This document shows, piece after piece, positions 22,736 through 35,117 of a stretch of DNA of 64,000 nucleotides. The stretch is from assembly GCF_000002235.5 (NCBI RefSeq), contig NW_022145601.1:21183389-21247388 (forward strand). The letters are read 5' to 3'. Below the pieces are notes generated by a model. The model saw nothing but the letters and a program-made list of their open reading frames with translations. It searched no databases and was not told the origin of the DNA. This stretch comes from Strongylocentrotus purpuratus. Lineage: Eukaryota > Echinodermata > Echinoidea > Camarodonta > Strongylocentrotidae. Within the stretch, counting starts at the first letter, position 1; each line of letters opens with the position of its first letter. Position numbers and translations under genes: made by a program.

Positions 22736-23659
22736 CCAGTAAAATTACCTCCAGATTTGTTTAAGTTTTTTTTGTTTGTATATAAGTGTATAACATTTAC
22801 AATTGACATATTATGTGTAGGTACTTATACGTTTACTTTGTTGCTAAGTTATATATACTGCAAATAAGTTTGTGTTAATTATGTTTATGTAAAAGCATCA
22901 ATATTGAACACGTTTATTTTATTCAATTGAATGTTATGGTTTGTATTGCACATTTGGAGAAATAAAACAAAATTGTTTTTAAAAAAAAATTAAAAGTGTA
23001 TTGTGTGTGCGCGCGTGAAGGCGCAGTCCTCAATTCACTTCAATCCATTATTTTCACAACTACAGAGTATTGTTTGTTGATCAAGCTATGAAACTATGGC
23101 TCGTTATCATAGCAACGTTGATGCTGATAATTAGTATATTCTGTTATACTGATGCATTGTGTTTTCTTCAGCAAAATACTATTTTTCTTTTTAATAACAA
23201 TCGCAGAGTTCGCCAGTCATATTTGAATTTATCTGAAGACTTTCCACTGCTTCAATATGATTTTTATGGTCGATTTAATTCAAGAATCAAGTTCTTTTCT
23301 TTTTGTCTATTCATCGTACATCAAAGCACTTTCGATGAGCCTGTGGGTGTGTGTGTGCGCGAGTGTTTGCATCTATCTGCATCTGCCACTTAACCTCAGT
23401 TTTGGAAAACGAATGTAAATAGGCCCACCTAAACTTGGTTTCAGTAATTTTTAGAAAAAAAAGATTTTTACACATTTGTTTGATATATAATTTGCAGTAG
23501 TTTGTAAGGATCTTTATGTACAATAGAGAAACAATGTTTATGTGCAAAGTGATTGTGTATAACTATATTGGTTTACATTATATTATAAAGCATGATATTT
23601 AATTCTTCTTCCTTTTGGTTTCTGAAATACACCCCAAAACAATTCTGTCTCTATTCTGA

Positions 23660-24800
23660 CACATTGTTGGCATAGCTACATTATATATGTGGTTAATCTC
23701 GATCCATAATCTGTTATTTCCTACATTCAATTTTCATTATACGGTGCATGTAATAATAATACATTTAAAAGACATGTGTTTTACAAGCCTAGGATTCTAA
23801 GACTTTACACACAAACATAATTTATTGTTTAAGTGATTCATAATATTTCTTACTTCATTTTAAATCATATTCCGCGCGCACAAAACCAGGATGTGCTTTT
23901 CACATTTCATTAATCGTATTATGTGCTGATTTGAGAAGGTAATAAATGAAAATAAATGACACGAGAATCGGACTCCTTGTTGATGTTCAAACAAAGAGAT
24001 CGAAAGCAGTTAATTGATATTTATTGATGTTCATTTATTTTCCATATTCATAATTGCAAGTATATGCATTTTAAAGAGGTCACATAAAATCATACGTAGA
24101 TATAAAAAAATATATATAAAAAAGGGGTGGTCATAAGCAAATCTTGCATTCCATGCATCATACCCATATTTAATTTCCAATCATTCTTAATATTTTCTTT
24201 TCGAAAAAATCAATTAAATGACAACTACAGCTAATTTATTTGAATGAAAGGAAATGTTCATTGACTTGGCTTGCGTTGAATTAGCCTTTGGCACATCTAA
24301 ATGTTATATATGATAAAGCCCGAGTCACTATCTTATCATCACTGCATTTTTTCTTTCATTTTACGTTCCATGTAATAATAAATGTAAAGGAATATGTTTT
24401 CCAAGCCTTGACTTTTGACACTTTACAATCGTGTATTTTTTTCTTAAATGTTTGAATGCATAATATTCTTAAATCATTTTCTAAATCATATTCAGCGTGA
24501 ACAAACCAAGGGTGTGTTTATTCACATTGTATTGTTCGTATTATGTGTTGATTTAAGAAGGAGATAAATGAACAAAATAAATGAGATAAAGAGTGGACTT
24601 CTTGATGAAGTTGCAACAAAGAGATCGAAAGCAATAGCTGAAAGTGAGACATAAATAAATCAAAGCCTCAGACCTATATTCAATTTCCTATCATTCCTAA
24701 TATTTTTCTTCTCGACAATTCAATTAGATGAAAACCACAGGTAGATAATGTTAATAAAAAGATATGTTCACAGAATTACCTTGCGTTAAAATGGTCCGCC
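23660..24800. repeat. tandem duplication 3' of the BRICHOS gene
   Basis: Units at ~23660-24285 and ~24290-24800 share 'CATGTAATAATA', 'CAAAGAGATCGAAAGCA', 'TATTATGTG.TGATTT' and 'TCATTC.TAATATTTT'. Diverged, AT-rich, noncoding. Confidence 0.6.
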
Positions 24801-24876
24801 CCCCCCCCTCCCCAACCCACTCCAACTCATGGATCTGGCACTAAGTATAGTCAGAATGCAAATCAAGATAAAGTGA

Positions 24877-25107
24877 TTAGAAATTAATATTGAAGCAGAA
24901 TCCGAAAATACAAAAACGAGCGGAAGCCCTGCCAGAACGACGTCTCGTTCTGCTTGACGACATTCTCGGTTTCGACCAATAGGATTCGTCTCCGGCGCAG
25001 AGAGCGCGTATGATTGGTCCGTTGGCGTTGGTGACGTAACCAGCGGGAATTAGCCCAGCGGTCTGATAGCTCATTTCTACATCGTCAGCGGTATTCACGT
25101 CGATCGC
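24877..25107 (-). CDS. BRICHOS gene last exon with processing site and peptide
   Basis: A 231-nt exon, acceptor CCCTTTCAG, ending with TAA. It carries the second BRICHOS Cys (ALCAGDESYW), the basic stretch RTRRRSGR and the last 13 residues RFCIFGFCFNINF. The two Cys in that tail are five positions apart. No residues follow, so the peptide is the true C terminus. Confidence 0.85.
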   Translation of the reverse strand, partial: AIDVNTADDVEMSYQTAGLIPAGYVTNANGPIIRALCAGDESYWSKPRMSSSRTRRRSGRASARFCIFGFCFNINF

Positions 25108-26387
25108 CTGAAAGGGTTGGAAAAAGATGATGGACAAATATATGATAGAAATACCATTTTAGTACCGTAAGGGTGAGTACTGGTACATTTTTATTGGGGG
25201 CAAGATGCGAGGGAGCAGAGCGACCGGGCGCTGGAAAGTGACTTGGTTTCGCCCTCCTGATACGGTAAGGAAATCGATAATTATTTTCTAATTGCGTTCC
25301 CTTTTTACTCTCAATCTTTTTTTCTCTCCCTTTCTTTTTTTTTTTCATTTTTGTCTGGATCGGCCTAATTTTGACAGTCTTTACAGCATGTATCAAAATG
25401 ATATACAGTGAAATAAGGGCTTGTTGTTGTTTTTTTCCTCTAATACTTCGGGAATTAAATTAATCGTTACAAAATTATTTTAACATCGAATACAATTGCA
25501 AGGTCGTATTTTTACCTGTTCATGTCCCGTATGTCCCATTTCCATAAACTTCGTGGATCTATCTGCCATGTCCATCATGTCTCCACTCAAGGCAGATACA
25601 TAGCAAAAGTCATCTTCATCAAGTAGCTTGATAACCACAACCGACTGGTATATAATAACGAAACAAAACAAAAAGAAAAAAAGTGATGGTATATATTCAG
25701 GTAGTCGAAAGAGGTGCGAGTTGGTCGTAATATCTGTGGTACGATCAGTTCTGGTACAATATATTATGTAAAATATGTTAAAAAGATTTAACTGACATCT
25801 CCCTGGTTTTTATGAATGTTATATTTGCATGTATTCCTTGTATTTTTGCATATCACATGTTTGTTATGTCGTCCTATAGGGCGTATTTGGAAAGCAGTTT
25901 TTTTTTTCTTCACTCAATGTACCTACCCTCTATTTTAAATAAAACTTGAATAAATAATAAATAAATAATAATAAATAGATAAATAAATAAATTCTCTGTC
26001 TTCGCCTTCAAACTGATAATCTACATAAGAGTATGACGCCCCCAGACGAACATAATGATATGAGATTGATTATAGTTATTACGTCTGTAAAACTCAAATA
26101 ACACGCACGCGCGCAACTCGCCCTCACACGCACTCAGATACATAAATGTTTAAATGCACATTTTTTGCACCATTACAATAATCCAATCCAACGATAAATT
26201 CAACACATCCACCTTAAAAACGAAAAGGCAAGACGCCATCATCGATCTTCGGAATGATTGCAATTAATTAAATGCATGCTGTTGAGGTGGAGGACAAATG
26301 TTGATAACGATAAAGATTAATCAATCACCTCCAACCCCTCCCCCCCCCCCTCCTCACCCTCTCCCCGACACACGCCTCCCCTCTTTT

Positions 26388-26418
<31 letters not shown>

Positions 26419-28570
26419 CCTTCCATCTCTCCTTCCATCTCTCTCTCACTCTCTCTTTCATTCTTTCTTTCTCTTTTACACCCTCTCTCTCTCTCTCTCT
26501 CTGTGGATGTTTGTGTGCGTGAGGGTGCGTGTGTAAAGAGGAAGTGAATGTCTGTTTCTCGCACAAACACTAACTGATCCTATTTCTCGCATTCACTCTC
26601 TCTCTCTCTCTATTAACCTCCTCTCCATTTCACCGTCTCCATCATAGAATATATCTCTATTTCTCGTTAAACCTTACCCTGTCGTAGTCCATGGCAATGG
26701 TAGCATTGCTGAATCCATCCGTGATCGCCGGAGTTTCGACCAAGATCGTGTTCTTGTCGTAGTCGTATCGTGCCCTCTGCATGCCAATCTCCGTCTCATC
26801 GTGTATGATCATGATATCCATGGTCTGCAATCAATCGAAAGTGTTTCAGGGTAACAATCCTTTGAACTATCGCCACTGGACATCACCCTCCCACCTCTCC
26901 GGTAAGACCCCCCCCCCCCCCCCCCACCCCCACAACAACAACAACATACCCTATGATAATTATTATGTCCAGAACAATATACCCATATGACAACTAAGCA
27001 CAAGTTATGATAACTATCCCTAGACAACCACCCTCACAAAATTATAAGGATAACGCAGGACGAATTCCCCTCGCAATTTACCCCTTTACAATTACACCAG
27101 GTCAACTACCGCAAGGAAAATGACCCCACCAAAAATGGATCAAATCGGTCCCTAGGTATTTTCTCCCGTTTGGGTAGGTTATAATGACTATAGTTTAAGA
27201 GGTAATGTATTTCCTAGGTGTAGTTACCCGGCTGTAATTGAAACACTTACGTACAGAAAAAGTTCTGCTTGCTTGTCTGAGGTTTGTTAACATTGTACCC
27301 ACCCCCCCCCCCTTAATTACCCTTAATTCACCCTTAATCCTTGATTCGCCCCTGCTGTACAAAAGGGTGAATGTGGTGGAATGCATATATGTCATGCGTT
27401 GTGTTTGTGATGTTCAGTTTCTAGTAACAAAAAATGGGCAACAGGTATTTCAAAATCCAGCGATTAGTTGCCGAGAGGGCACCAAATATTTCGATTAGTA
27501 TCAAACTTTGCTCACCACACTACTTGGCATAGCCTTTAAGGCTCCCCCTCCGTTGGTGGTCATGCACGGGATCGGGCCTCTCCCGTATTCTCCATCAGCT
27601 ACGATGACGGCGGCGATGATTACCCCAACGGCGACGATGATGGCGACGATGACCGAGGAGAAGGCGTGAATTTTGGCATGCTGATCGAAATACGACATCA
27701 ATTATTGTGATAAAAAGAGAGGTGGAAAAAAAATGGTGACAAAGGATTTTACTAAATTTCCTGATTTGTATAGCGTTTAATATACATATGCGATTTCTCG
27801 AAACACTTTTCGGATACATCACACATGTATATTATAACCTCGGTCATCCGATTCAAGCTTGTCAGCTCACAATGTAGGCCTGTGAATGGGGAGAAGAACT
27901 GAATTTTGGAAATGGTTTATGAAGGACCGAACGTACCCCAACCTTCGCATATCCATTCAAGTGACTAAACTACTTGACAACGATTCCTCAACAAAGTAGT
28001 TATTCCCCTTTAATATCATGCTTGCCTCGTCTATTTACGCGAAGAAAATAAATTATGTTCTTTCGCCGTGGTTATAATGAGGCGAAGCTTTCTTCTTTTT
28101 CTTGTTTCTTCTTCTTCTTCTTCTTCTTCTCCTTCTTCTTCTTCTTCTTCTTCTTCTTCTTCTCCTCCTCCTCCTCCTCCTTCTCCTCCTCCTCCTTCTT
28201 CTTCTTCTTCTTCTTCTTCTTCTTCTTCTTCTTCTTCTTCTTCTTCTCCTAGCTCCTCCTCCTCCTCCTCCTCCTTCTCCTACTCCTTCTTCTTCTTCTT
28301 CTTCTTCTTCTTCTTCTTCTTCTTCTTCTTCTTCTTCTTCTTCTTCTTCTTCTCCTAGCTCCTCCTCCTCCTCCTCCTCCTCCTTCTCCTCCTTCTTCTT
28401 CTTCTTCTTCTTCTTCTTCTTCTTCTGCACTTTATCGTACACGGTATTATCCTTCAAAAGAACTATGATCTTTTCTAAAGTCAAGGCAAACAATAAATGT
28501 ACCGGAAGCAGAAATGAAGTAAAGTAAATGCAAGAATAAAAGTATGAAATAATATTACCTCAGAGTCCAT
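24877..28570 (-). CDS. BRICHOS-domain type II membrane precursor with C-terminal two-cysteine peptide
   Basis: Exons 28559-28570, 27516-27680, 26678-26824, 25516-25644 and 24877-25107 all join in phase 0 (227 codons). Residues ~13-33 are a signal-anchor helix. The BRICHOS domain follows, with the conserved Asp in RYDYDKN (~80) and the two conserved Cys in FCYVSAL (122) and ALCAGDESYW (188); proSP-C has IYDYQQ, CCYIMK and LCGEVPLYY at the same places. N99-A-T is a sequon. After the domain come RTRRR (204-208) and a tail ending RFCIFGFCFNINF. BRICHOS proteins are ER chaperones in cis for a beta-prone client segment, often released by furin. This tail fits such a client, and annelid BRICHOS precursors release Cys-paired antimicrobial hairpins. 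The peptide's function is inferred. Confidence 0.85.
25516..25644 (-). CDS. BRICHOS gene exon 4, first conserved Cys
   Basis: A 129-nt phase 0-0 exon, acceptor ATATACCAG, donor CAG|GTAAAA. It encodes VVVIKLLDEDDFCYVSALSG and a Met/Asp-rich helix, corresponding to the CCYIMK segment of proSP-C. Confidence 0.83.
25840..25995 (+). mobile_element. LINE-like 3' end
   Basis: 'GTCGTCCTATAGGGCGTATT' followed by (AATA)n tail, in the BRICHOS intron 25645-26677. Confidence 0.4.
26330..26615. repeat. CT-rich low complexity
   Basis: (C)n, (TC)n and CTTTCT runs in the same BRICHOS intron. Confidence 0.9.
26678..26824 (-). CDS. BRICHOS gene exon 3, domain N-terminal half
   Basis: A 147-nt phase 0-0 exon, acceptor GATTGCAG, donor AGG|GTAAGG. 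It encodes IMIIHDETEIG, RARYDYDKNTILVE with the family's conserved Asp, and a sequon SNAT. Confidence 0.85.
26985..27235. repeat. possible old copy of the foldback minisatellite
   Basis: ACAACTA..CCCTAGACAACCACC, GGTCAACTACCGC and CCTAGGTGTAGTTACCCGG recall the units at 18501-18842 but are much diverged. Confidence 0.3.
27516..27680 (-). CDS. BRICHOS gene exon 2, membrane anchor
   Basis: A 165-nt exon, acceptor TTTCGATCAG, donor GTG|GTGAGC. It encodes HAKIHAFSSV, then a strongly hydrophobic Ile/Val/Ala run, then DGEYGRG and one Cys. The type II orientation and linker fit the BRICHOS family. The matching exon at 2438-2598 shares most positions. Confidence 0.85.
28090..28430. repeat. (CTT)n/(CTC)n pyrimidine microsatellite in BRICHOS intron 1
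   Basis: About 340 bases of pure pyrimidine on the plus strand (TTC and TCC blocks, two TAG interruptions), about 130 bases downstream of exon 1. The long Arg, Lys, Glu, Ser and Leu frames here are artefacts. Confidence 0.95.
28559..28570 (-). CDS. BRICHOS gene exon 1 (four codons)
   Basis: ATG GAC TCT GAG followed by donor GTAATA. The paralogue at 3671-3685 begins ATG GAT TCA TCA TCG with the same donor GTAATA, which supports this very short first coding exon. Confidence 0.7.
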
Positions 28571-29085
28571 GGTCTTCTCCACCAGAGACGATATAAATAG
28601 AATATGTCAAGAAGTTGCCAACTGTTTGCCTTTGGATGGACCTACTTCCTACTTTGGTAGACGTGGGTTTAATTCAATACTCTTCGAGACGCAGTCCTTC
28701 CCTCAACTTTCCCTCAGCCGCTATTGCAACTTTATGCATGTCGCAAGAGATTGTCTCGGACCTATTATTAATTAGGCTTATTTTAAGGAGGAGAATAGGC
28801 ACATGACCGATATCATTAATTTAAAACCGTCGCGAAATGGAACTCGTGAGAGCAATATAAAGTCTACAATTAAAATAAATAGCTCATTGAGAGCGATAGT
28901 CGTTTGATTTATCCATTTCCTCGTCTTACTTTCAAGAAGTTTCAAGATTAGCATTTAATTATTCTATCGAAAATAAATTTTGTGATTCGAAAGTCACATG
29001 CCACACACTCATATCTTTGTATTCGATACTTTAGCGGTACTTAAAAAATGAATTGTCCATCGTTATCATACTACATGCACTCTCA

Positions 29086-29484
29086 TTAAAGATAAACTCC
29101 AGTTCTGGTAATGCGATTGCATTGTGAAAGAAAAGGTGTGGAATGGATCAGAAACAGTTGATCATGTAGCATGTAAGTATTGGTGTGCACTGCAAGGTTC
29201 TGGAGTCATCAAAATCATAACAAATTTGGCCGAGTCTTGGTAAAGTAACAAGCACTGTACACAGAAAGCTATATATGGGACAACACACATGGTGTCGGGG
29301 GCTGGTACTACCTTGATTTCCTTGTCTTTCGTTGCTCATTACTCAGCCAGTATACATTTTCTTCAAAAATTGTTTGGCACATGTCATTTATTTGTAATCT
29401 TGAACTTTCAGTGTAAGTTTTGTTTGATTCTGTGAGAATTAATTTTTTTTTTTTTTTTTTACCAAAACTGGAGTTTATCTTTAA
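29086..29484. mobile_element. 399-bp MITE with TTAAAGATAAACTCCAGTT ends
   Basis: Inverted ends TTAAAGATAAACTCCAGTT and AACTGGAGTTTATCTTTAA. Related to 11166-11574 in the opposite orientation. Confidence 0.85.
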
Positions 29485-30059
29485 ACACACTCATAACATA
29501 TTATTATTTTGTATCGTTAAGGTCGTTTCCTATGCGTAGCTCCTTCCCTTCCCCAATGGCAAAAGAAAAAAAATGAAAATGAAAATTGACGGGAGAGAAC
29601 TTCAGAGGACACGGATTAGGTGAAATAGAAAAGATGATATATATCCAACAGCGTCCCCATAAATGCTATCCTTTGTAATTCGCATTTCATTTATCTTGTA
29701 AGACATGGGAAGCCCCCCCCCCCCCCCCCCCCTCCCACTAGACGTTTCAGATATGAGGAATTCTTTCATAAAACTGACAATTATTGTTCACCAACTGTGT
29801 CGAGTGGTGGAGCCAAACGTAGTCTCGGGATAACAACCGTAGATACAAAAGAATGAAGCTTTCAAGCATTCAAGAATCAAGCTTACTCTATAATTCTCAT
29901 CTTCTCTCCATTTTTTCTCAAAAAATGAGGCACAATTATGACTGACGATTGCTTATAATGTGAATACGCTATGTTAAGTTGCAGGGTCGAGGAACCACTG
30001 AATTGACCGCGGAATATGACAAGATTGGCTTCAAAATTATTATATAAGGTACATCATGA

Positions 30060-30362
30060 ACAATCTCGTCCTCTCTCCCCATTCTCTCCCTCTATCATCC
30101 TCCCTCCCTCCCAATCCACCCTCTCTTTCTCCCTCACTATCCCCCTCTCTCTACCTTCGCCCCTCTCTCCTTCCTACCTCTTTCCCTCTCTTCTTCCTTC
30201 CCGTCCCTTCCTATCCACCCTCTCTTTCTCCCTCCCTCCCTCCCTTTCTCTATTCCTTCTTCCCCTCCCCCTTTCTCTCTCTCTTTCTCTCTCCCTCCTA
30301 CTTATTTCCCTCTATTCCTCCTCCCTCTCTCTCTCTTTCTCTCTCTTTTTCCCCAACCTCCA
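30060..30362. repeat. TCCC/TTCC pyrimidine-rich low complexity
   Basis: CCCTCC, TCTC and CTTTCTC blocks with no gene-like pattern. Confidence 0.9.
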
Positions 30363-31214
30363 ACCACATGATTATCATCCTTTCAAGCGAAGTAGAATTC
30401 AACCACAAACCACATCACTTCCTCCTGGTAAGAAAAAAATGAACGCTACGAGATAACTTCTTTTTTTATCTCACTTGTTCGACATCTCTTTAATCCAAGA
30501 CCAAAAAAAAGTGAAGTCCGTGACAGATCAAAATAATCATATAAATATTGATATACTGTACAAACATGCATTATAAAACAAAATCAATAGGTCAATTATC
30601 TTTACCCCTCTTTTTTTTCCCTTCTTGGAAGACATTGCTTAAATATATAGTACTCCGCCTAGAACAAAGATGATGAATGAGAGGGTGAAAAAGGGCGTGG
30701 TCAATAAGAGAAGGTGTGAGTTATGGTATAGGGGAGGTAACGGGGAGGGAATTGGGGTGTGGCAGGAGGAATGGGCAAGTGTGGTATACATCAGCAGATA
30801 AGAAGTTGTATATGCAAGGGGACAAGGAGGAGTATAGGGGTTTGGCACAAGGAAGGAAAAATTGGAGAAGAAAAGGGGTGTGGCACGGAAAAGGGAAAGA
30901 TATGTGGTATTGGGGATGATAAGAGATAAGAGATAGAGCAACGTCGATCTGGCGCTGCCCAGTGGCTGCCGGGCTCACGATCAATTGGGCAAAAAGAATT
31001 TCCGTTTCGGTTTAATAAAATTTGGAGTGGACTATTAGGCTATTATTATTATTATTATTATTATTATATTTCATCTGCTAACAGCCACAAGGGCAGTAAC
31101 TTGACATGAAAGGGTATGGGTCGCCATTCTGGCTTTTACCTCTCATATGGCATGTTAGAGGAGCGCAGCGTGGGGCATATTGGAGACGAGGGTTTCACAT
31201 TTCACATAAAGAGG

Positions 31215-31300
31215 GGATTTAATGTATATTTTGAGTTTGAGTTTGAGTTTGAGTTTGGGATTTAATGTATATTTTGAGTTTGAGTTTGAGTTTGAGTTTA
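31215..31300. repeat. GAGTTT hexamer repeat
   Basis: Two blocks of (GAGTTT)4 separated by a repeated 'GGATTTAATGTATATTTT'. Confidence 0.85.
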
Positions 31301-33555
31301 TATGGTATACAGGTAGGGATATGAACCTTCGAGGTGGAACTGCAATAAGTAACAAGCGACGTGTAGTGAAACAAAAATAAAAATCATCAATAACATTAAA
31401 ATCTAACAAACGTCTCTCTTTAAGTTCTGGAGTGCTTCCTATGCCAAATTATAACCTAACACAGGCCAACCAATGTTACCTAAATGAACCAACATCAGCT
31501 CAAGTATTGAAACTTCAAGTTGCTCTCATCACTTGTGTCTTGCTGACAGACACTAGATACAAAACTTGCACACAATTTAGTCCTTGACTTGCAAATCTTT
31601 AAAGAATAGACCGGCTTACTAACATATTAAAATTACATAAATGTTTTTAAACAAAGGTTGTTCTTGATAACTTAAAAGCTAGCACAAGGTTTTCCCCAAG
31701 GTTTTTTTTTATGACAAAGCAACAAGTAATGGAGACTGGAGTCTGAGTATTGTAATTCATTCGTTAATAAAGGATAATGGAATATTTTGTCACTAGGACG
31801 GTCCCCTGTAAAGAAATATCAATACATTTGTATATGTTAGTAAACTGGTCTGTTGGCAAGCTTTAAAATAGAACTAATAAAAAAAATCAAAACAAAATGT
31901 CATATTAATGGATGCAGCTACTTTGAAGTCAACATTGTTTTTTCAGCTTTAGCTAAAAATCAATATTTAAGCTTTTGCCAAAATGGGAGAAAATTCATAT
32001 TATTTATCGAAGTTTATATACAGGCATTTATACTTATCTTTTTCTTGTATTTTGGGTAAATGCCATACTATAAAGATTTCAAAAATAAAATGGCATTATC
32101 TAATAGCTATTATGTTTCACTGGGAATTAAGGGGAAAAAATAGCAAACTTTGCATCAAATTGTGAAACAAAAATGTCACCACAAAAAAACATGTATTATG
32201 TCTGAGGAGATAATAAATACAAAATAGATATGAATTTAACAATTTTTTATCACACACTTAGTACATATCATTTACTTAAATTATTATTACATGTATTAAC
32301 CTCTTTAGTAAAAAGAATAACGTTTATGTCAAAGAATATCAGGACCACTTGTATTTGAATAAGTTTAAGATCTGTCCTGAACAATTGATGTAAAATAAAG
32401 GATTTGAGTTATCAACCACTGTATTATAATCTAACAGTGAAGTGTTTATTTTCACACTCTTGACAATCAAAATGTGTAAATAATTTTTTTTTTCTTTTTC
32501 TGCAAAAACTAAATGTTCAGCTATTTGGTAGTTTAAATAGTATTACAGTTAAACGTATATTAGCCACCACCTGTGTAGAAAAAACATCTGACTATAAAAA
32601 CCTCAATTTTTGTTCCCTTTGAATGATGCTTATTACCGAATGAAATATAGTATATAAAGACCACCTGTCAATAGAGACCACTTTTTGTTTTTCTTTTGTG
32701 CGGTCTTTCGATATAACTTTGTTGTAATGACCGGGGTGCCTGCCACAAAATGGCTTGACTTCGCACCAGAGTGCAGGGCAGAGCGGGACCAACATCCGTG
32801 CAAGTCTCATGGCGGCTGAAGATGCCTCTAACTAATATAGGTCGAGTCTACTCCAGAGGCTCCCATGGTGGGGTGCAGATTTAGAGTACGGTAAGGCTTT
32901 TCATCATTGCAGCATACCAGTAGTGTACAAAAAAATGCAGCAACAATGACTATCGTACATGTACATGTATAGTAGTATGTGGAAGTTACTGTAAAAGAAG
33001 TTAATGAAATGTGAATGAAAACTTTCTGCCACTGTAGTATTATTATGGCAAAGTTGTAAGAGCTCTAAGTGCATACATTTAAAAATTGCATGTACAAAAA
33101 AAGATATATTTTTGAAAGTAAAACATTAACAAGGCCAAAAGGATACATTAACAAAGCCAACAGATAAATTAGATTTATTAAATTTCATATTAAGGTTTTG
33201 GGATGGAAAGAATCCGGAGGCTCAAAGGAAATTTCTGTTTGATTGGATGGTTGTTGTTTTGTCTTATCAATATACTGAATGTAACATGTGTATCATTCCA
33301 ATATCATTTTCTGATGCTTGTTTTTAACTGCAAACATTAATGTTATATGTTATATAAAAATAGTTTTGGAATATATCTCTTTCCTGAAAATCCCCCCAAA
33401 ACATGACTTTCTCATGACTTTAAAGAAAGAAGAAATCAATTAAGATGCAACAATTGACAGAGCGGGTGATACGAAAATAGCTTCCCATGAATTGTCAATT
33501 GCTTAGTAAATGCATTACTTTCAATTCCATTGAGTTCTCAGCTCTTTTTATGAGG

Positions 33556-33592
<37 letters not shown>

Positions 33593-33769
33593 TCTACCAT
33601 AAGTTTCAGGTGTCTATAATAGTAGGTTTGAGGAATAGGATGCAAACTAGTCTGATCCACTTGAGTCTCAAGAGCTTTCTGACAGACCATACAAAAGACC
33701 ACTGTACATATTTTACTGTCTCAGTTCAGCCCGACCCTTGGTCTAAGATCACTTTAACAAAAAGCAAAC

Positions 33770-34266
33770 TTAAAGGTAATACAAAGTTTTGGGAAATTTT
33801 GAAAATTGGATGGATAGTGATTCTTTACAATTTGGAAATATATGGATACCCCTGTGGATGTATTATAAGCACTAGAAAATTTAGCCCCTAAGACACTTCT
33901 GCTTTCGAGAAAAATTAAATATAAAAATTTATCGGTGCTCCCGGTAAAATTTCACATAGCGCCTACGGCCGTACAATGGTAGCTGCGACCATGAAAATCT
34001 CAGAATATGTAGTTGTAATATATACTTTCCAAACGGGAATAGCTAATCGGCCAATTTTAGTCAAGAAACGTTGTATTATAGCTTAATAAATATCTTGACC
34101 TTGAGAGCTATTCAACATAAAAAGTCTATTATTTACAATTTCATAAATTTAGACTCGATTTCAACTGCGACAACGATCACTGAATATTGTAGGATCGCAT
34201 ATGCTTCCAATATGTTCATTTGAACCTAATTCATGACCCCATACCAAAACTTTGTATTACCTTTAA
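33770..34266. mobile_element. 497-bp MITE with TTAAAGGTAATACAAAG ends
   Basis: TTAAAGGTAATACAAAGTTT at the left is inverted as AAACTTTGTATTACCTTTAA at the right. Noncoding. Confidence 0.85.
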
Positions 34267-35117
34267 GACTGCAGACCAACTTCCATTGTTAAAACTTCCT
34301 ACAGATAAATGCCTAAGCCCTGCATCATGCAGGTGGTCTGAAAGGCTTTCAAACATGTAACAGCCACAAGTACATGTATGACATTTCATTGTTAACGGTT
34401 TGAAATTTGATTGTACAGGTTTGAAAATCATCAAAAGGTTAATGATCACTGTCTACCAAAATTATTTATGCAAAATTAGTCATATAATGTGTCTGAAAGT
34501 GCTTCAAAATATTGCTGAGATTGCACCAGAGTACTAAATCTAAGAACCAACAACCCCTTCAGCCAGCCCTTGATCCCCAGCCTCAGGGTTCACACTCGTT
34601 CCACATATCTGATCTTTTTTTTGGACCACCCTGCAGCAACAGGTTTAAATTTAAGTAGGATATGGACCCAAGTGTTAGTAAAGAGGCGAGCATTCGTAAG
34701 AGCCAATGAATAGTACTGTACAATTTGGAGATAGTCCTATAGACCTTGTTCACACCGGACATTGTTAATCGCTTCAAAGACGTGACATGGCAAAATATAA
34801 GATTACTGAAGGACACTCCTCAGTAGTATTTGTGCACGTATTAGGTACACAGGCCCAGCTGATCATGTAATTACTTTGCACAATACCAAGGACTCGGGCA
34901 TAGTGAAAACATGACTAGAAGGCCCTGTGCAGTTAAGGTGCGCACCAAAAGTACTGCGGAATGTCCTTACGCGAAGTATGCTTCACATTTCTAAATCTTA
35001 AATACAGATAGGGAGTATGCCAACTTGGAGAGGCACTTGTTCCACTCGGCGTTTGCTTGTTTTCAAGAAGAGGGGGGATTTTCTGCTGTACTTTTTTAAA
35101 GGAGGTTTATAATACCA

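Noticed and set aside
22453-22809. His/Thr/Pro-rich minus frame
   Set aside because: Translation of a TG-rich microsatellite.
28053-28527. Frames rich in Arg, Lys, Glu, Ser or Leu
   Set aside because: Translations of a (CTT)n/(CTC)n microsatellite.
30016-30456. Ser/Leu/Pro-rich plus frames
   Set aside because: Pyrimidine low-complexity DNA.
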